From: Nereocystis luetkeana
Lineage: Eukaryota; Sar; Phaeophyceae; Laminariales; Laminariaceae
Length of the DNA: 64,000 nt
Assembly (NCBI GenBank): GCA_031213475.1
Contig: JARUPZ010000019.1
Location: 62,001 to 126,000, forward strand
Direction of reading: 5' to 3'
The position numbers and the translations under genes are program-made. Numbering within the stretch: the stretch's first letter is position 1; every line of letters starts with the position of its first letter. Below, one piece after another: positions 47,450 to 58,376 of the stretch. The notes below the pieces were generated by a model. The model ran no database searches and was not told the DNA's origin. It saw only the letters and a list, made by a program, of their open reading frames with translations.

Positions 47450-48108
47450 AGACAAAACTGGGAAGAAATCTCCTTTTCTGCTTTTATTATCTATCATCTA
47501 TTATTAATACTTCCAAGATTTTTCTCGCCAAAACGTGGGTCGAGGGGAGGCCGAACTATTTTTTGGCGGGGTTGAAGATCTGAAAACATCCCAGCTGCCC
47601 AGATGGTCGTTAACGTTTGACGTCTTCGGTCGCGATGCAACGTGGTCCTCAATTGCGCGGTGAGCGGTGGGTCGCCAGAAGATAAATACCGATATCCAAA
47701 GTAAAATACCTTTCGTATTTTTCTTCCCCCCCCGCCCGTGATTGTCGCTTTTTTGTCCCTTCTTTTTTTCATTTTTCTGTCATTATTCCCGTTTGTACCT
47801 CGTACCTCTTTGTGTCTTTGTTAGTATGGTCCGTTTTGCCTTTTTTTGCGTTTTGCTATCTGCTGCTGTTTTTTTTTTTTTTTTTTTTTTTGCTCCGCTT
47901 CATCTTCTTTTTTAGGTTTTTGTCTGCTACTAATAGTTTCCTTTTTGCTTCCCTGGTGTCCGCAGTGGTGGAGTGCGTATGCTTGTTTTTTGTTTTTGCC
48001 TCTGTTTTACTTGAGTTATCTCTTCCACTCCAGAGTTATTGGAGCCTGTCCTGCGACCACGGACTGCATCGTATTGTGAGTTAATTAATGTGAGAACAAC
48101 AACAACAA
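46977..48108. mobile_element. Long terminal inverted-repeat (fold-back) element
   Basis: Left arm about 46977-47290 and right arm about 47783-48108 are inverted copies of roughly 315-325 bp with few differences. The extreme ends are (GTT)n-CTCACATTAA and TTAATGTGAG-(AAC)n. The ~490-bp centre holds a (CA)n microsatellite (47409-47449) and no recognised transposase. The end sequence is shared with the elements starting at 48553 and 49907. Confidence 0.85.
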
Positions 48109-48130
48109 ACAACCAGGTATAAAACACCTG

Positions 48131-48226
48131 GTTAACCCTTTAGGACCGCAGTCCCGTTTTGGAGACAAACAATTCACATTCCAAGTAGTTTGTCCCCGAA
48201 ACGGGACTGCGGTTCTAAAAGGTTAA
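48131..48226. mobile_element. M2 palindromic MITE, copy e
   Basis: GG-TTAA-CCCTTTAGGACC at left and TTCTAAAAGG-TTAA at right. Both TTAA sites are present. Lies 20 bp from the end of the fold-back element. Confidence 0.9.
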
Positions 48227-48293
48227 TCATCACTTCATTCAAAGTGGGACCCGTGAAAATGCTGTACCGCCACGAGTATATATATCGGTGGGT

Positions 48294-48497
48294 AGGCACA
48301 ATTCGATGCGAGTCGACGAGGGAAGAAAAGGCTGAAATCTTCTCGCGATAAAAATGAAAGGCACGTACCGTAGCGGGAAGGGGGGAGAAGAGCCTGCTAT
48401 GTGACCCCGGATCTGAGTTACGAGTTGGAAGGAGAGAGAGAAGAAGATGTGCGAAGATAATGAATGGGATGAAAAAAAAAAAAAAAAAAAAAAAAAA
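48294..48497 (+). mobile_element. SINE superfamily copy 2b with poly(A) tail
   Basis: Headless body nearly identical to copy 2a, ending GAATGGGATG followed by a run of about 25 A (48472-48496). The terminal poly(A) supports LINE-type retroposition. Confidence 0.85.
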
Positions 48498-48552
48498 TCG
48501 GTTTCCCATATAGTGCGGTACCGCAGTTGCCCGGGATATTTATACATCGAGA

Positions 48553-48594
<42 letters not shown>

Positions 48595-49906
48595 CTCACA
48601 TTAACTCTCTGACGAAGGAGTCCGTGGTCACACAAAGGTGCTGGAGCCCTAGAAAGATCCGAAAAACAAAAAAAATCGAAAATTCGACTGCCTCAAAATA
48701 CACGAGACGGAAAAAGCGCACACAAGATAAAACCAATGTGCAAAACTGAACTAACATGGCCGCGGGTATATCCTCTCAACTATAATATAGAAGAGTACCC
48801 CCGTTCCCACCACTAACCAACTCGTGGCTGCTGACTACAGCGGATGCTGTCTGAAGTGCTGCCTGCACCGTACGAAACGCACGGTAGTCGTGAAAACGAA
48901 AGAGGAACACACCTGCCTGCTATCTGGAGTGCTGTCAGAGTGAAGACTCGCGGATATGCAGTGAAAAAAGGAGCAATCGAACCTTACTGCCACACGAATA
49001 TCAACGATCGCCATCTCTTCCTGGACTGTCTGACACAAAAAGGTGCAGCACAGTTATGATACCACGTCCCTGATAGTTGCGTAGGTTATTCCCCATGAAG
49101 GGTATACAACTCGTTAAACTACAAAAACCAGTGACGAGTACCGGTAGATACTATTCTGCCTCGTGAAAAACAAAACCAGGAAAAAACAAACTATGACTGC
49201 TTCTCTCGTGATGATAGTGTGCGCGCAAATCATGGGTCTCCATGCACCGTCTTCCTGCCGCTCTTCATGGCCGCATCATCGCCTTGGCCCAATCCACCCG
49301 CTCCTTTGCGCGTGCACTCGTTGTCATTCCCTTCCAGTCGATTCCCTTTCTCCGTCATCCTGAAAAACAAAATGCTCCTCGCACTTGCGGTTCTGATCTG
49401 GGAAATAAAAATTCTCGCGCAGGGGGAGGTCAATCCGTCTCTTCCCCGCACGTCGACGCTCAGTCTCCCTCCTCCCTCGTCGTCGAATCCAGCCTCCTAC
49501 CGGCGCAATAGACTGTGCCGTAGTGTGGCCTGTGGTGGCGCCTGCCTCCGCGCATGGACACCCCGATTGAGCATTGCTGCTCTGCCGCAGCTGCCTAAAA
49601 AGACGCGCGAATCGTAGGTCTCCGTGCCTGACGCATCACGTACGACCCAACTCTACTGCCGCCTGAGCCTCGGGGCCACAGGCAGCAGCAAGAAGGTATC
49701 ACTCCTTGGGGGTGAGTCCGGCCTTACACCCGCCAGAAAGACCTACCCCACTCGCTATTAGCCTGAAAGGGCATGCCTCGCAGCATTCCTTGCCGAGGCA
49801 GCGAGGGGAACGGAAGAGAATTATATACCTTCGAGTCTATTTTACCATTTCCTGCTGGTCCCCTATTCCGCCGTTACCCACGTACACCCGGGAGTAACTC
49901 TATACC
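48553..49906. mobile_element. TIR element unit 1 (right end missing)
   Basis: Starts with a (GTT)n run (about 48553-48593), then CTCACATTAACTCTCTGACG. The body 48756-49820 is duplicated at 50893-51947 at about 97% identity. It lacks the inverted right end present in unit 2. Open frames are short and unrecognised. Confidence 0.75.
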
Positions 49907-50081
49907 TTGTCGTTGTTGTTGTTCTCACATGAACTCTCTGACGAAGGAGTCCGTGGTCACACAAAGGTGCTGGAGCCCTGGGAAGATCTGAAAAACAAAA
50001 AAATCGAAAATTCGGCTGCCTCAAAATGCACGAGACGAAGAAAGCGCACACGAGCTAAAACCAATATGCAAACTGAACTAA

Positions 50082-50891
50082 GGGCCGGTCTTATCGAGGG
50101 CAAAAAAAACGAAAAAAAAACCGAAATAAAACGAACAGACTTTCGTTTTTCGCAAAAAACAGCAGGTTGAGTCCTAACGAGGGCAAAAAAAACGAAAAAA
50201 AAAACGAAACAAAAATAAGAAGCCGAGTCGAATTTTTACGCGGTGCGATTTTTCGGAATGACTCAACCGCCACAGCACGTGGTTCCCGGCGATAGCGCTC
50301 GACAGCGACGGTGGATAGACACAACTCGCACACGTAAGGCACCCTCCACAGCAGGCGGTTCTCGTGGTCCAACCCGCTCCCCACGGAGTGCTCTAGAACT
50401 TGTGTATCGGCCATCGCAGTTCTATGGCAGACGTTTGAATGTTGTGTGGGACTCATGTCCATAAATATACCGCCACAGCCACTTCCTGATCCCCTGGTTT
50501 TTTACGAGGGCACCCCATGGTGATTCCCTACCCATATGTGCTCGCGCCGCCAGCAGACAAGCCGCGTGGCAGCCACATGCACTACCTCGGCCATCGTGCG
50601 CTTGCCAACCGGTCGTAGAAACTTTATCGGAACTTCATCCCAACGCGTCGAGCCCCTCCTATGTTCCTCTTCGACCCTGGGTATCCCATATTTCGTTTAT
50701 TTGGCACCCATTTCGTTTTTTTTTAAGTCCTCTGGGACTTAAAAAAACGAAATGTGAAAACGGAGGTATCGGGATCTCTACTTCTAATTTGTACAATTTG
50801 ACCAATAAAACTCACGTACTCTTTAGTTCTGTTTTTCGTTTTTTCATTTCGTTTTTTTTTTCGTTTATTTTGCCCTCGATAAGACCGGCCC
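50082..50891. mobile_element. Harbinger-like non-autonomous DNA transposon
   Basis: 810 bp with perfect 23-bp-plus inverted ends starting GGGCCGGTCTTATCGAGGGC. It is flanked by TAA on both sides (50079-50081 and 50892-50894). Unit 1 holds the empty site (GAACTAACATGG, 48748-48759). A 3-bp TAA duplication and a GGGCC start are typical of PIF/Harbinger (family assignment is inference). The 51-70% A/T interior has oligo-A/T runs and no transposase. Confidence 0.9.
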
Positions 50892-51964
50892 TAACATGGC
50901 CGCGGGTATATCCTCTCAACTATAACATAGAGTACCCCCGTTCCCACCACTAACCAACTCGTGGCTGCTGACTACAGCGGATGCTGTCTGAAGTGCTGCC
51001 TGCACCGTACGAAACGCACGGTAGTCGTGAAAACGAAAGAGGAACACACCTGCCTGCTACCTGGAGTGCTGTCAGAGTGAAGACTCGCGGATATGCAGTG
51101 AAAAAAGGAGCAATCGAACCTTACTGCCACACGAATATCAACGATCGCCATCTCTTCCTGGACTGTCTGACACAAAAAGGTGCAGCACAGTTATGATACC
51201 ACGTCCCTGATAGTTGCGTAGGTTATTCCCCATGAAGGGTATACAACTCGTTAAACTACAAAGACCAGTGACGAGTACCGGTAGATACTATTCTGCCTCG
51301 TGAAAAACAATACCAGGAAAAAACAAACTATGACTGCTTCTCTCGTGTTGATAGTGTGCGCGCAAATCATGGGTCTCCATGCACCGTCTTCCTGCCGCTC
51401 TTCATGGCCGCCTCATCGCCTTGGCCCAATCCACCCGCTCCTTTGCGCGTGCACTCGTTGTCATTCCCTTCCAGTCGATTCCCTTTCTCCGTCATCCTGA
51501 AAAACAAAATGCTCCTCGCACTTGCGGTTCTGATCTGAAAAATAAAAATTCTCGCGCAGGGTGAGGTCAATCCGTCTCTTCCCCGCACGTCGACGCTCAG
51601 TCTCCCTCCTCCCTCGTCGTCGAATCCAGCCTCCTACCGGCGCAATAGACTGTGCCGTAGTGTGGCCTGTGGTGGCGCCTGCCTCCGCGCACGGACACCC
51701 CGATTGAGCATTGCTGCTCTGCCGCAGCGGCCTAAAAAAGACGCGCGAATCGTAGGTCTCCGTGCCTGACGCATCACGTACGACCCAACTCTACTGCCGC
51801 CTGAGCCTCGCGGCCTCAGGCAGCAGCAAGAAGGTATCACTCCTTGAGGGTGCGTCTGGCCTTACACCCGCCAGAAAGACCTACCCCACTCGCTATCAGC
51901 CTGAAAGGGCATGCCTCGCAGCATTCCTTGCCGAGGCAGCGAGGGGAACGAAATCTATTAGGTA

Positions 51965-51980
51965 TACCAGGTACCTGGTA
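51965..51980. repeat. Chained TACCAGGTA/TACCTGGTA words in an arm of unit 2
   Basis: The right arm, read inverted, has CAAC-TACCAGGTACCTGGTA where the left arms have CAACTATAA. This is a third case where a TA appears expanded. Confidence 0.8.
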
Positions 51981-52410
51981 GTTGATAGGATATACCCGCG
52001 GCCTGTTACAGCAGTATTATTATTATTATTATTAAATAGTTCAGTTTGCACATTGATTTCATCTTCTGTGCGCCTTCTTCGTCATAAATGGTTTTTCGGA
52101 TCTTCCTAGGGCTCCAGCACCTTTTGTGCGACCTCAGACTCCTTCCTCCCTTGAAAACAACACTCCCTACAACAGAGGAAATTATGTACCAGGTAGGCCG
52201 CCTCGATGGCGTCTTTGTCGGCCCTGCGGGCGGGCATGGTGTCGCGGGTGCTTGCACGGAAACTTCTAGCGCGGTGGGGCGTCGGCCATCTGAGAGGTGA
52301 TAACACTCTGCCTGTCTTTGTGCAGGTTCTGCTGCCCCTCACTAGGTCCCCCCTGTACTGAGCTGCAGGATGTAGAGAGCGGCAGAGCGGGGTGACGGCC
52401 CCCCGCTTAA

Positions 52411-52506
52411 AACCCTTTTTAGAACCGCAGTCCCGTTTTGGGGACAACCCACTCAATTTCTGAGTAATTTGTCCCCAAAGCGGGACTGCCGTTCTAAAAG
52501 GGTCAA
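52411..52506. mobile_element. M2 palindromic MITE, copy f
   Basis: Arms AGAACCGCAGTCCCGTTTTG and inverse, immediately followed by copy g. Confidence 0.85.
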
Positions 52507-52600
52507 CCCTTCTAGGACCCCAGTCCCGTTTTGGGGACGAACCACTGATATTTTGAGTGCTTTGTCCCCACATATGGGAGTGCGGTGCTAAAAGGTTTAA
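52505..52600. mobile_element. M2 palindromic MITE, copy g
   Basis: Variant subfamily with GGACCCCAGTCCCG at left and CCACATATGGGAGTGCGGTG at right. The variant right arm is shared with copy h at 56308. Confidence 0.82.
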
Positions 52601-52856
52601 GTGCGGTGCCCGCACTATTGAACGGCCGGTCCCGCTATAGTGCTCGAGCCGCACTACCGTGGGCCGTGGGACGAAGTCGTGCTTGAGGATTTCCCCCCCG
52701 CACTAAAGTGGGGCCCCGCACAAATGAGTGCCGCACTTTGCGGGACCATAATACTGATGTGCCTCGTTGCGTGTCCAATGCTGGTTACATCTTTTGCCGC
52801 AGACTCCGGGGTATTTGCTTCCGCTCTTTTCTTTGCTATACTCGTACTATTTACTA

Positions 52857-52961
52857 TTACGGGAGACCATAGTTAACAGGACCTATGGTACACATAAAAA
52901 CCTATATGTTTAACCATTTTTACTCACAATATTTGGTCCTGTTAACTACGGCCCCCCGTAA
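52857..52961. mobile_element. M1 MITE copy 7
   Basis: 105 bp, TTACGGGAGACCATAG at left and inverse at right, flanked by TA on both sides. Confidence 0.9.
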
Positions 52962-52963
52962 TA

Positions 52964-54166
52964 GGCGCTTCGCTCCGCGGGCGGCCTACGCCGCCCGCTA
53001 CGCTCGCTCAGGAAGGAAAAAAGTACATCAAATTATGCGAAGCGAACAGAGGTCCACGATTGAGTTTTAGTTTTTTCTAGGATCGTAATTGCAAACCGGC
53101 GACAAGAGTCCCGCCGCCATGCTTCAGGGAAAAACGGCTCCGACGTCAGCTTGGATGCCACATAGTACGCTTCGCGTCGCGGATGTCGTACTGTACGTAC
53201 ATACCCCAGGTAGGGTACTACTGTCTGTACTTATTTTCTTCTCTCGATATGCTCTTATGTCTGTACTGTATGTACGAAGAAAGCGAAAGCACAGCACGGC
53301 ACAGCAGCAAAAACAATGAAAATGAAACCGAAAACTCGGAAAGGAAAAAAAATCCCCGTCCCCTCTCGTGTATCTGGTAATATTTTTCTGCCTGATTGGA
53401 ACACCTTACACCCGGTCGAAAAGAAGAAAAGAAAAAATCGCACAGAAGAGCTTCTCTCTCAGCCTCGTACGCCGCCCGCCCCTCTCGCGACCACCTCGCT
53501 ACCAATTCGGTACGGGTAAAGCTTTTTATCACTCTCTGCCACAATCAGCCCCGTCGCCCGCCTCGCGTGAAGCCCGGTGCTCACCGTGGCCGTCGTTCGC
53601 CAGCTCGATAACGTTGGTGTTCAAACTGCACACCTCGCTCTTTCAACTTTAGCGTGGTCGCAAAAATAAGCACCGCTTGAATATTATCTTGCCCTCCCGA
53701 ACGACCTTCATAACTCGTACATACTCTACCAACAATCATAAATCGAAGCCAGACAAAGCCCGTTCATGCATCCCTCATGTCTCGAGGCACACGCGACGCC
53801 TAGGCACGAAAGCGGCGACCGCGTTCCTTGCAACCCCCCCTCTACACGCCAGCACCCGCTGACACCCGCCACGGTGCCGGGTCCTCCCGCGATGCCGTGC
53901 TCGGAGAACACGCACGCACACCAAACGAAAGAAGAAAAAAGGAAGGAAGGACCGAGAAAACAAAGAACTGCTGGAAAGGTCCGGTAAGTACATGAAAGGA
54001 GGCGGTTTGGAAGTGGGAGCTCTGAGAGGCCAGGGATGCACCAACCGAGCACGCTCAGGGGTTGTGATCTAAGTATGTAGTTCTAGTATGAATGTTAATA
54101 GCACAGGCAGTATTCGGATTATTTATTCGGACTATTGGCTTTTGCTATTTGCTTCTTCGTGTCGAA
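52964..54166. other. Intergenic, no gene assigned
   Basis: No exon supported with splice signals; open frames on both strands are not recognised. Confidence 0.35.
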
Positions 54167-55735
54167 AGCAGGGCTGTTCGTGGTTCAGGTTAAATCTCAC
54201 GGATCGGGTCGGGTCGGATCGGGTCGGGTCAGCTGACTCCACCCGCACTCGACCCAACCCAACCCAACCCGCGATTATTTTGAAATGCCTTGACCTGACC
54301 GACGACCTGACCCACGAGATTTTGGAAACCTCCTGACCCAACCTGGCCCAACACGTGAGATTTGAACACCTTCTGACCCGACCCGACCCGACCTGACCCT
54401 TGATACTTCGAACGCCTCCTTACCCGGCCAGACCCGCCAGATTCCAATTGACCCTTGAGCTACGGGTCATGGGGGTCGGGTTACCTCAACCCGCCAGACC
54501 ATTTATCGCGACCCGCGGTTCGACCCGCGAATCCCGCCCGTGGGTCGACACTTCAAAAATATTTTCATGTTCATTTTTGGACTTGTACCCCGCAGCGATA
54601 TGTGACCTGGCTGTAGTGGGTCTGGATGTAAGCAGACATGCGTATTTCGCGGAGTTTTAATGTTTGAATATTGCCAGGGCTATTCGCGGGTCAGGTCAAA
54701 TATCATGGGTCAGGTCGGATCGGGTCAGCCGACCTGACCCGGCCCGCGACAGTTGTAGATGTACCCTCGACAGTTTTTAGATGTCTTGACCCGACCCGAT
54801 GCGACCCGCGAGATTTTGGAAACCTCCTGACCCGACCCGTTCCGACCCTACCTGCCCCGCCCCGTCCCGACCCAATCCGACCCGTGATGTTTGAAAACCT
54901 TTGACCTGACCCGACCCGACCCGCGATATTTGCGAAACCCCTTGACACGATCCGACTCGACCGATGAGATGTGAAAAGCTCTTGACCCGACCCGACCTGA
55001 CCCGTGAGACTTTAAACACCTCCTCAACCGACCCGACCCGACGCGACCCGCCAGATTCCGATTGACCCGTGAAATACGGGTCATACCGCAGGTCGGGTCA
55101 CCTCGACCCTCGAATCCATTTTGGCTCGATCCGCGGGTCTGACTCACGGATGCGACGTTCAAAAACAGTGCTGTCTTCATTTTTTGTACCCCGCAGTTTG
55201 AAGCCTGACTGTATATAGAAACAAGCAAGTATGGATGAATGCGGGCAGTGTCTTGATGTTTGAATAGATACGAAATGAGTGTTGTTGATTTCAACGAGAG
55301 AAAGCCTTCGGGCGTAAGGCCGGAGGTTTTTATTTCTGTCGGATACGCGGGCCGGATCAGCGGATCTGACCACCGGGTCAGCAGAAAAACACTCGCGGGT
55401 CATGCTGGCCCGACCCGCGAATTACCCGTTTCTCGCGGGTCCATACCCGACCCATGAGCTTTTCATCACCTCTTGACCCGACCTGAATCGACCCGTGATA
55501 TTTGAAGACTTCTTGACCCGACCCGATCCGTGAGATTTGAAAAATCTTGACCCGACCCGACCAGACCCGCGAGATTCGAAAAAGGCTTGACCTGACCTGA
55601 CCTGACCCGACCCGCGATATTTCTGAGATGTTGAGATTTTGATCACTTTCTGACCCGACCTGACCCGACCCGTGGCATTTTTGGACGCCCCCCGACCCGA
55701 CCCGCGGGTCGGGTCATGACCCGCGAACAGCCCGG
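54167..55735. mobile_element. GGGTC/GACCC repeat block with hAT-like ends
   Basis: Dozens of GACCC pentamers grouped in clusters and separated by GCGAGATTTTGAAAACC-like spacers, about every 40-60 bp. Orientation flips near each apparent start (CAGGGCTGTTCG at 54171, CAGGGCTATTCGCGGGTCAG at 54677). The block closes with GGGTCATGACCCGCGAACAG at about 55706. CAGGG termini with GGGTC subterminal repeats resemble non-autonomous hAT elements, probably two nested or adjacent copies. No clear 8-bp target duplication found. Confidence 0.6.
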
Positions 55736-56307
55736 TAGAATACCCAGTGGTGCCGTTTTTTCTCGCAGAGAATGTTCCTACGTATGCATCCGCGGGTGCG
55801 TGGGTGCGTAGAAACTGACAATCACGTCTGTTAATACGTACCGGTACAAGGCTTCTTCGCTGACGCGCATCCCTTGTACATACTGAAATCGACCCCAAGG
55901 CCATTGGACAACGTTAGGATCGACGAATGAATGAACGTGTCATGATCTACGTACACTCGTCTCGTAGAAAGGGCGCGGCTTCAAATATCTGAGGACCGGA
56001 CGAAGCATTTCGTCGAAACTCATGTTTGCAAGCTGTGTACTTTTGAGTACGTCCAATATGACACTCCGATCGACCCTACGTTATGTTATTATGTTACGCA
56101 GCAGCAGCAGCAGTACTTGTGTTAACGTAGTCGTACCCACTTACTAATCGTACGTTTTCACCCTAGAATCGATACGTGCTGGGAGTGCCCATTCCAATTT
56201 GCGGCTACTGAACACGCAAGGCAGGGGTTGAGGTAGGCCAGGGTGAGAGAGTGCCTAACCGTATGATGATGCGGGGTCAGCGCAAACGCCTGGAACTTGA
56301 AAAGTCG
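55736..56307. other. Intergenic, no gene assigned
   Basis: A CAG run near 56099-56113 only. Confidence 0.4.
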
Positions 56308-56407
56308 TTAACCCCTCTAGGGACCCCAGCCCCGTTTTGGGGACAATTTTACTTATAATTTGAGTACTTATGTCCCCACAGATGGGAGTGCGGTACTGAA
56401 AAGGTTT
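56308..56407. mobile_element. M2 palindromic MITE, copy h
   Basis: TTAACCCCTCTAGGGACCCC at left. The variant right arm (CCCACAGATGGGAGTGCGGT) ends near TTTTTAA. Confidence 0.8.
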
Positions 56408-56519
56408 TTAACGTCAGCAGTTTTTTTTTTCGCTCTTCTTGACCTCGAGATTTTTTTTGCTCGCTCCATTCGTTGTGTATCTGCCTTTTGCACGGGCGTC
56501 AGCGGCAGTGGCGCTGAGC

Positions 56520-56640
56520 ACGAAGCTTTTCTCATCGATTTGTCGCAAATATGTCACGTAACCTTGTGAAGGTGCTTACCTACTGAGCTATAGGGGTAAA
56601 AGAACGATCGATTACCCAGCCCAGTGTTTTCCTTATAGCC
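56520..56640 (-). other. tRNA-like repeat, copy 1 (decayed)
   Basis: The reverse complement has CTATAGCTCAGTAGGTAAGC. The flanking sequence CGATCGATTACCCAGCCCAG is shared with the copy about 280 bp downstream. Confidence 0.45.
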
Positions 56641-56745
56641 CTCCCACCCCCCCCTCTGACCGGCGGGGTTCTTGGGGTGTCGGTACCGTGCACGGCGGTG
56701 CGCTGGCCTACCCGCTTCGTTTCACTACCACGGGAACCAGGGAGA

Positions 56746-56761
56746 TACCTGGTACCTGGTA
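56746..56761. repeat. Chained TACCTGGTA words (same orientation)
   Basis: TA-CCTGG-TA-CCTGG-TA. Confidence 0.9.
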
Positions 56762-56799
56762 TGTTTTTAGGGACGCACGCGCAAGCGTTTCAATAAAAG

Positions 56800-56912
56800 A
56801 AACGTTCGAAGTGAGTGTCGAACCCGTGTCCTCGACGACGTCGAACGTGAGGGTGCTACCTGCTGAGCTACAGGGGGAACATATCGATCGATTACCCAGC
56901 CCAGGGTAAATC
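56800..56912 (-). other. tRNA-like repeat, copy 2
   Basis: The reverse complement reads CCTGTAGCTCAGCAGGTAGC (A box) and ACACGGGTTCGACACTC (B box) at normal tRNA spacing. The 3' acceptor strand does not pair, so a SINE head rather than a tRNA gene is likely. Confidence 0.5.
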
Positions 56913-56999
56913 CCTACGTGTGGCACATCTGTGAGGCTAGGATCCAAACTTTGTTGAGAGATACAACCGCCTCTTCTCGCCTGCTTATTAATGCCTGCC

Positions 57000-57236
57000 A
57001 CGGGGGGGGCATTGTAATCAGAACCGACGATGGGCCCCAAAACCAGGTGCCCCCCTATATGCCTACACAACATATTATAACCACAATGATGACAGCAGTG
57101 GCCCCTCTATATAAAGTGCCGGCTGCCCGCTCTAGCGCTGGTTTTACGAGGGGCCATAGAAATTAGAACCCACCATGGGCCCAAACACTACGTATCCCCC
57201 TGTGTATACTCACCATATTTTGGTTTCTGATTACTA
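57000..57236. repeat. M1-related variant elements
   Basis: GGGGGGGCATTGTAATCAGA and TTACGAGGGGCCATAGAAAT resemble the M1 end. The inner segment CCGACGATGGGCCC / CCCACCATGGGCCC is shared with the duplication at 60747. A sister subfamily of M1 is likely. Confidence 0.5.
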
Positions 57237-57341
57237 TTACGGGGCACCACAGTAAATAGGACCTTCGGTACTCACGAAAACCTATGTATTTACCCATTTT
57301 TACTGACAGTATTTGGTCCTATTTAATATGGCCCCCCGTAA
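57237..57341. mobile_element. M1 MITE copy 8
   Basis: 105 bp, TTACGGGGCACCACAG at left, ATATGGCCCCCCGTAA at right, flanked by TA on both sides. Confidence 0.9.
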
Positions 57342-57343
57342 TA

Positions 57344-57732
57344 TTGTTCATTCCCCGGTAGTATTAATAGTACATTATCATTCCCCTTCGTATACTCGTA
57401 CAGCAATCGAGGAGGGAAAGAGCGGGGGGCGGGGGGGGGGGGGCGCGGCAAAGCATGTATTTAACGCCCGGAGCCCGTGAGGCGGGCACACGTTATGTTT
57501 CATGGTGGCCTGACAAGGGAGCGGGGCGGTTCGCGGACTTCTGAAAGGGGCGATAAAACACACACACGCACCTCGGGTTATTATCAGGAGCCTGAATCTG
57601 TACTTGATACCACGTAGAGCTCGACCAACGAACAACTTCATAACTAACTGACAGTCCCGTTTTCCCGCTCTCACGGCGCCGCAACGAAAACGCTGCACAC
57701 TGCAACAGCAAGCAGTGCAGAGCGCTTCACCA
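57344..57732. other. 5' flank of the Pro-rich gene
   Basis: The frame of exon 1 is open upstream to a TGA at 57649-57651, so an earlier exon joined near CTGCAACAG (57700-57708) cannot be excluded. A G-run lies at 57431-57442. Confidence 0.4.
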
Positions 57733-58341
57733 ATGGGTGCAGACCGGGTACCCCCAGCGCTTCCCTCCAGGCGGCCGGCAGCAGCGCGGGTCGGTCCGCG
57801 CGCCGACGCAGGCGGAGCACCTCCAGACCTCCCCCCCAGGCGTCACACGCTAGGGGGCGATGCTCAACCCGTGCATGGCGCGGGCGGTCAGGCGCCCCCA
57901 GACCTCCCTCCCAGGCGGCACACGGTAGAGAGGGATCTCGCACCCATGCACGAGGCAGGCCCGGCACCGCCGCCGCGTCCCATTAGCCGGCAAGTGCTGG
58001 CGAGAAGCGCTCCTTCTCCGCCGACGGACGAAGGCCTCCAACAACGACCCCCGGCGCCTCTCCCTAGGCCGCAACCGGCTTCTTCGCGGAGCGCAAAACC
58101 CACGGCCGCACCCCTGCCGCCCCCGCGGGTTCCCGCTAGGCGGCCAGTAGCGCTGAGCGTTGCCCCCTCGCCAGGCGCAGGGCAGGCACCACCCCCACCG
58201 GTTCCTCTCAGGCCAGACCCTATCCCCACCTCTTCTTCTTCTTCCTCGGGAGCCCCTCCTCCTCCTCTTCCTCGTCAGCGCGTATCGGAAGGGGGAAAGG
58301 CGCCACGCGTGGGCCCTCCTTCTGCTCCTACTTATTATGGC

Positions 58342-58376
<35 letters not shown>

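Larger units (their letters stand above)
49907..52160. mobile_element. TIR element unit 2, complete but interrupted
   Basis: The left end (GTT)n-CTCACATGAACTC at 49907-50090 is matched by an inverted right end at about 51985-52150 (GGGCTCCAGCACCTTTTG, GCACATTGATTTCATC). The terminal inverted repeats are therefore roughly 150-180 bp. The interior is split by an 810-bp insertion at 50082. No transposase seen. Confidence 0.78.

Noticed and set aside
49219-49617. Open frame of 132 aa in the duplicated TIR unit, truncated in the second copy
   Set aside because: The frame is not preserved between the two nearly identical copies, so selection for protein is unlikely.
54132-55294. Several overlapping frames rich in GRVGSG repeats
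   Set aside because: Direct translation of the GGGTC repeat; no other coding evidence.
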